From DAOOVD01 sp035369845 (lineage in GTDB: Bacteria > Bacillota > Desulfotomaculia > Desulfotomaculales > Pelotomaculaceae), in contig DAOOVD010000085.1 of NCBI GenBank assembly GCA_035369845.1, positions 1 through 6,407 on the forward strand: a stretch of DNA of 6,407 bases. Reading direction: 5' to 3'. The notes under the pieces were generated by a model. The model did no database searches. It worked only from the letters and a program-made list of their open reading frames with translations, and was not told the origin of the DNA. This document shows, piece after piece, positions 5,082 to 6,407 of the stretch; position 1 is the first letter of the stretch, and every line of letters starts with the position of its first letter. Both the position numbers and the translations under genes were made by a program.

Positions 5082-5102
5082 TGTGTACTTATCTGGTACA
5101 CA
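5082..5102. promoter_or_regulatory. Perfect 7-7-7 palindrome, likely Rrf2 operator
   Basis: TGTGTAC (5082-5088) and GTACACA (5096-5102) are exact inverted repeats separated by seven bases. On the minus strand a TATACT -10 box (5113-5108) lies just upstream, so the palindrome covers the expected transcription start of the small ORF-rubrerythrin unit, a repressing position. The matching -35 region (CGTAAA) is poor. The adjacent upstream gene encodes an Rrf2 regulator and a related site lies before that gene. The link to that protein is inference. Confidence 0.75.
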
Positions 5103-5126
5103 ATTGGAGTATAAAAAATTGAAAGA

Positions 5127-5540
5127 TCACTTTACGTGCTCGTGCAGCATTTGGAAATTGTAGCGTTTGAGATGCTCCGCCATGGATTGCTGCAGTTCAA
5201 AGAGGGCTTTATGTACCGGACATTGCCCGCTGAAATTCTTGCTGCATTCTTCCGGGGCGTACAGGCAACGGTTGACGGTTATGGGACCTTCAATCGCCTC
5301 AACCACGTCCAGCAGGGTTATTTTCGACGGGTGCCTTGCCAGTGAGTAGCCTCCGTTGACACCCCGGTGGGATTCGACTATCCCTTCTTTGGTCAAGAGG
5401 CGCAGGATCTTTAATAAAAAGCGCATCGGGATGTGTTCTTCTTCGGCGATTAGTTTGGCTTCCACCACCTGTCCGTAAGGCAGCCCCGAAAGATGAAGGA
5501 CTGCCCGCATGGCGTAGTCAGTCGCCTGATTTAGTTTCAT
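5127..5540 (-). CDS. Rrf2-family transcriptional regulator, probable Fe-S sensor
   Basis: This 137-residue Rrf2 regulator starts with the typical winged-helix DNA-binding domain: MKLNQATDYAMRAVLHLS (1-18), the recognition-helix region IPMRFLLKILRLL (37-49) and the wing HRGVNGGYSLAR (58-69). Next come LLDVVEAIEGP (76-86) and three cysteines, C92, C99 and C107, the pattern that holds an Fe-S cluster in IscR, NsrR and RsrR (family knowledge). Spacings of six and seven between the cysteines differ from those of E. coli IscR (five and five). Length is normal. The ATG at 5540 has AAGGT six bases upstream. A good sigma-A promoter lies 55-85 bases upstream, with a palindromic site between it and the gene. 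The downstream neighbours are the small ORF and reverse rubrerythrin, so it probably senses oxidative, nitrosative or iron stress and controls that unit. Confidence 0.93.
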   Translation of the reverse strand: MKLNQATDYAMRAVLHLSGLPYGQVVEAKLIAEEEHIPMRFLLKILRLLTKEGIVESHRGVNGGYSLARHPSKITLLDVVEAIEGPITVNRCLYAPEECSKNFSGQCPVHKALFELQQSMAEHLKRYNFQMLHEHVK

Positions 5541-5563
5541 ACGATACCTTACCTGAAATTTAT

Positions 5564-5584
5564 TGTGGACCGATTTAGTATAGT
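5564..5584. promoter_or_regulatory. Imperfect second copy of the Rrf2-type operator
   Basis: TGTGGAC (5564-5570) and GTATAGT (5578-5584) are separated by seven bases, the same layout as the perfect site at 5082-5102. The first half matches it at six of seven bases and the second at four of seven. The site lies just downstream of the expected start of the regulator's transcript, a position for weaker autorepression. Confidence 0.55.
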
Positions 5585-5596
5585 TTGTTATTAAAA

Positions 5597-5625
5597 TATA
5601 TATACCAGATCCTCAAAGATGTCAA
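5597..5625 (-). promoter_or_regulatory. Sigma-A promoter of the Rrf2 gene
   Basis: On the minus strand TTGACA (5625-5620), a 17-base spacer and TATATA (5602-5597) form a strong promoter. Initiation is expected near 5590, leaving a leader of about 50 bases that contains the imperfect palindrome. Confidence 0.8.
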
Positions 5626-5758
5626 GAGTTTTTAAAAAATTTTTTGCGGGTTTATATGTTGAAGACACCTTAGATTATTTTGTGATGTTAATTAATGGAA
5701 TATGCAGTGTCGTTACAAAAACCGCATGTACGGTGCGTGCATCATAAGTGCTGTCAAT

Positions 5759-5809
5759 GTTCTTAGAAAATGTCACCCTCCTCTATTTTGAGCAGGGGGT
5801 CAAAAGAAC
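5759..5809. repeat. Short inverted repeat, possible IS-end relic
   Basis: GTTCTT...TGTCACCCTCCT on one side (5759-5782) faces an inverted AGCAGGGGGTCAAAAGAAC (5791-5809), giving GTTCTT and GTCACCC/GACCCCC modules in mirrored order. Another TGTCA lies just upstream (5752-5756). Repeated TGTCA motifs are seen at ends of several IS families, but no transposase is attached here. Confidence 0.4.
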
Positions 5810-5828
5810 AGAAACCAATAAAAAAGGT

Positions 5829-5963
5829 GCGGCTGCCCTTGACATTGTGGGCTTACTTTTAAGTAAGCGAGGGGCGACGGCGAGAGCATAGGGACAGCAT
5901 CGACCAATCCCCTCGCCAAAAGATAATTTTAGCCCACAAGTCAAGGGTAAAACGAGCAGCCGC
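5829..5963. repeat. 135-base modular inverted repeat (MITE/REP-like)
   Basis: Four blocks on the left recur inverted, in mirrored order, on the right. GCGGCTGC (5829-5836) matches 5956-5963. CCTTGAC (5837-5843) matches 5940-5946. TGTGGGCT (5846-5853) matches 5931-5938. GCGAGGGG (5867-5874) matches 5909-5916. Short unpaired spacers separate the blocks, and the left arm carries its own small hairpin, GCTTACTT/AAGTAAGC (5851-5868). The central 34 bases are unique. No gene of credible quality fits inside. Such a structure suggests a small non-autonomous mobile repeat or a folded RNA. Confidence 0.7.
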
Positions 5964-6094
5964 CAAAAAAGCTCCAGGTTCCGGCTCAAAGCATAAGTTA
6001 AAATTACCTCCAGGCAAGTCTTGAACTGAACAGTGCCTCGAGGATTACCCGGTCAGACTCGTCGTAAAAAGTTTGGGGCAAAGGGACTCTTTCT

Positions 6095-6407
6095 ATTTAG
6101 CCCCCTAAAACGAGATTGGACAGTTAGACCTCAATCTGCTACAGTTAAACAAGGGGGCATGATTTAGATGACCAGAAAACAATACTCACCAGAAATGAAA
6201 ATGCAGATTGTAAAAGAAGCCATAGAAACAGGCAATGCTTCGATCGTCGCCAGGAGACATGATATTGCACCCAGCCTGGTAGCCCGCTGGACAAGATGTT
6301 ATAAAAGATACGGTAACTTTTACCCACAAAAGGATGTGCCCAGGTCAAACAGCTCTTCCCCTGATTATAAGAGGATGGCACAGGAAAACGAGCAACTAAA
6401 GAAACTG
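6095..6407 (+). mobile_element. IS3-family insertion sequence, left part only
   Basis: The element is inferred from the orfA at its start and continues past the window. The left boundary is not resolved. The CCCCCTAAAACGAG... segment around 6101-6125, ahead of GGACAGTTAGACC, is where an IS3 terminal repeat would be expected, but no right end is available for comparison. Confidence 0.5.
6168..6407 (+). CDS. IS3-family transposase OrfA, cut by the window end
   Basis: Eighty codons are present without a stop, so the gene runs off the window edge; this is not evidence of a broken gene. The product begins MTRKQYSPEMKMQIVKEAIE, the typical start of the HTH_Tnp_1 (IS3/IS911 OrfA) fold. A helix-turn-helix follows (ASIVARRHDIAPSLVARW, about 24-41) that binds the element's terminal repeats. 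KRMAQENEQLKKL (68-80) begins the leucine-zipper segment used for dimerisation. In this family OrfB (DDE integrase) normally follows by programmed -1 frameshifting. AAGGGGG lies ten bases before the ATG. An in-frame ATG at 6159 is blocked by a TAG two codons later, so 6168 is the start. Confidence 0.88.
   Translation, partial: MTRKQYSPEMKMQIVKEAIETGNASIVARRHDIAPSLVARWTRCYKRYGNFYPQKDVPRSNSSSPDYKRMAQENEQLKKL

Larger units (their letters stand above)
5626..6094. other. Gene-free stretch between rrf2 and the IS element
   Basis: No credible coding region was found. The stretch holds an AT-rich part (5626-5720), a short inverted repeat (5759-5809) and the large modular inverted repeat (5829-5963), both listed separately. 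The rest (5964-6094) shows no motif I can name. Its character is that of accumulated mobile-element debris. Confidence 0.5.

Noticed and set aside
5783..5989. Minus-strand open frame of 68 codons
   Set aside because: It is created by the large inverted repeat and has no ribosome site. The repeat is the better explanation.
6145..6381. Minus-strand open frame of 78 codons
   Set aside because: It is antisense to IS3 orfA, which has the recognisable helix-turn-helix.

Overview
The window most likely comes from an anaerobic, probably spore-forming Firmicute of the Clostridia (Peptococcaceae / Desulfotomaculum-Pelotomaculum type). This is inferred from sigma-A promoters, strong AAGGAGG ribosome sites with TTG and GTG starts, tRNA genes that all encode CCA, and a reverse rubrerythrin. 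No taxonomic search was possible.

Region 1 (1-1741) is mainly translation RNA genes. Two tRNA-Ser genes (UGA, GCU) share a promoter and end at a strong terminator. A minus-strand glycosyltransferase follows, which carries the metal-binding signature of polypeptide GalNAc-transferases. Then two tRNA-Arg genes (ACG, CCU) run from their own near-consensus promoter to a terminator.

Region 2 (1742-2720) holds a minimal nucleotidyltransferase (MNT antitoxin type) followed by what looks like a frameshifted, truncated HEPN partner. Next come an unrecognised small protein with a terminator and a convergent 44-codon membrane-protein candidate.

Region 3 (2815-3857) starts with about 370 bases that contain short hairpins but no convincing gene. 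tadA, the tRNA adenosine deaminase, follows a perfect TTGACA-17-TATAAT promoter, and then comes a third tRNA-Ser (CGA). The TadA substrate, tRNA-Arg(ACG), is encoded 1.6 kb upstream.

Region 4 (3882-5625, minus strand) contains a small Cys-containing hypothetical protein and a redox-response cluster. The cluster is an Rrf2-family regulator with three cysteines, a small ORF and a reverse rubrerythrin. A perfect 7-7-7 palindrome lies at the start of the small ORF-rubrerythrin unit, and an imperfect copy lies just downstream of the regulator's own promoter. The arrangement suggests an autoregulated Fe-S-sensing repressor controlling peroxide/oxygen detoxification.

Region 5 (5626-6407) is mobile or repetitive DNA: a short inverted repeat, a 135-base modular inverted repeat, and the start of an IS3-family orfA that runs off the window end.

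The strongest candidates for something new are the Rrf2 palindrome pair, the GalNAc-transferase-like enzyme, the decayed HEPN/MNT pair and the 135-base inverted repeat. Three places (2156, 2443, 5060) look like single-base frame disruptions or rare ATT starts, so sequence errors should be excluded there.
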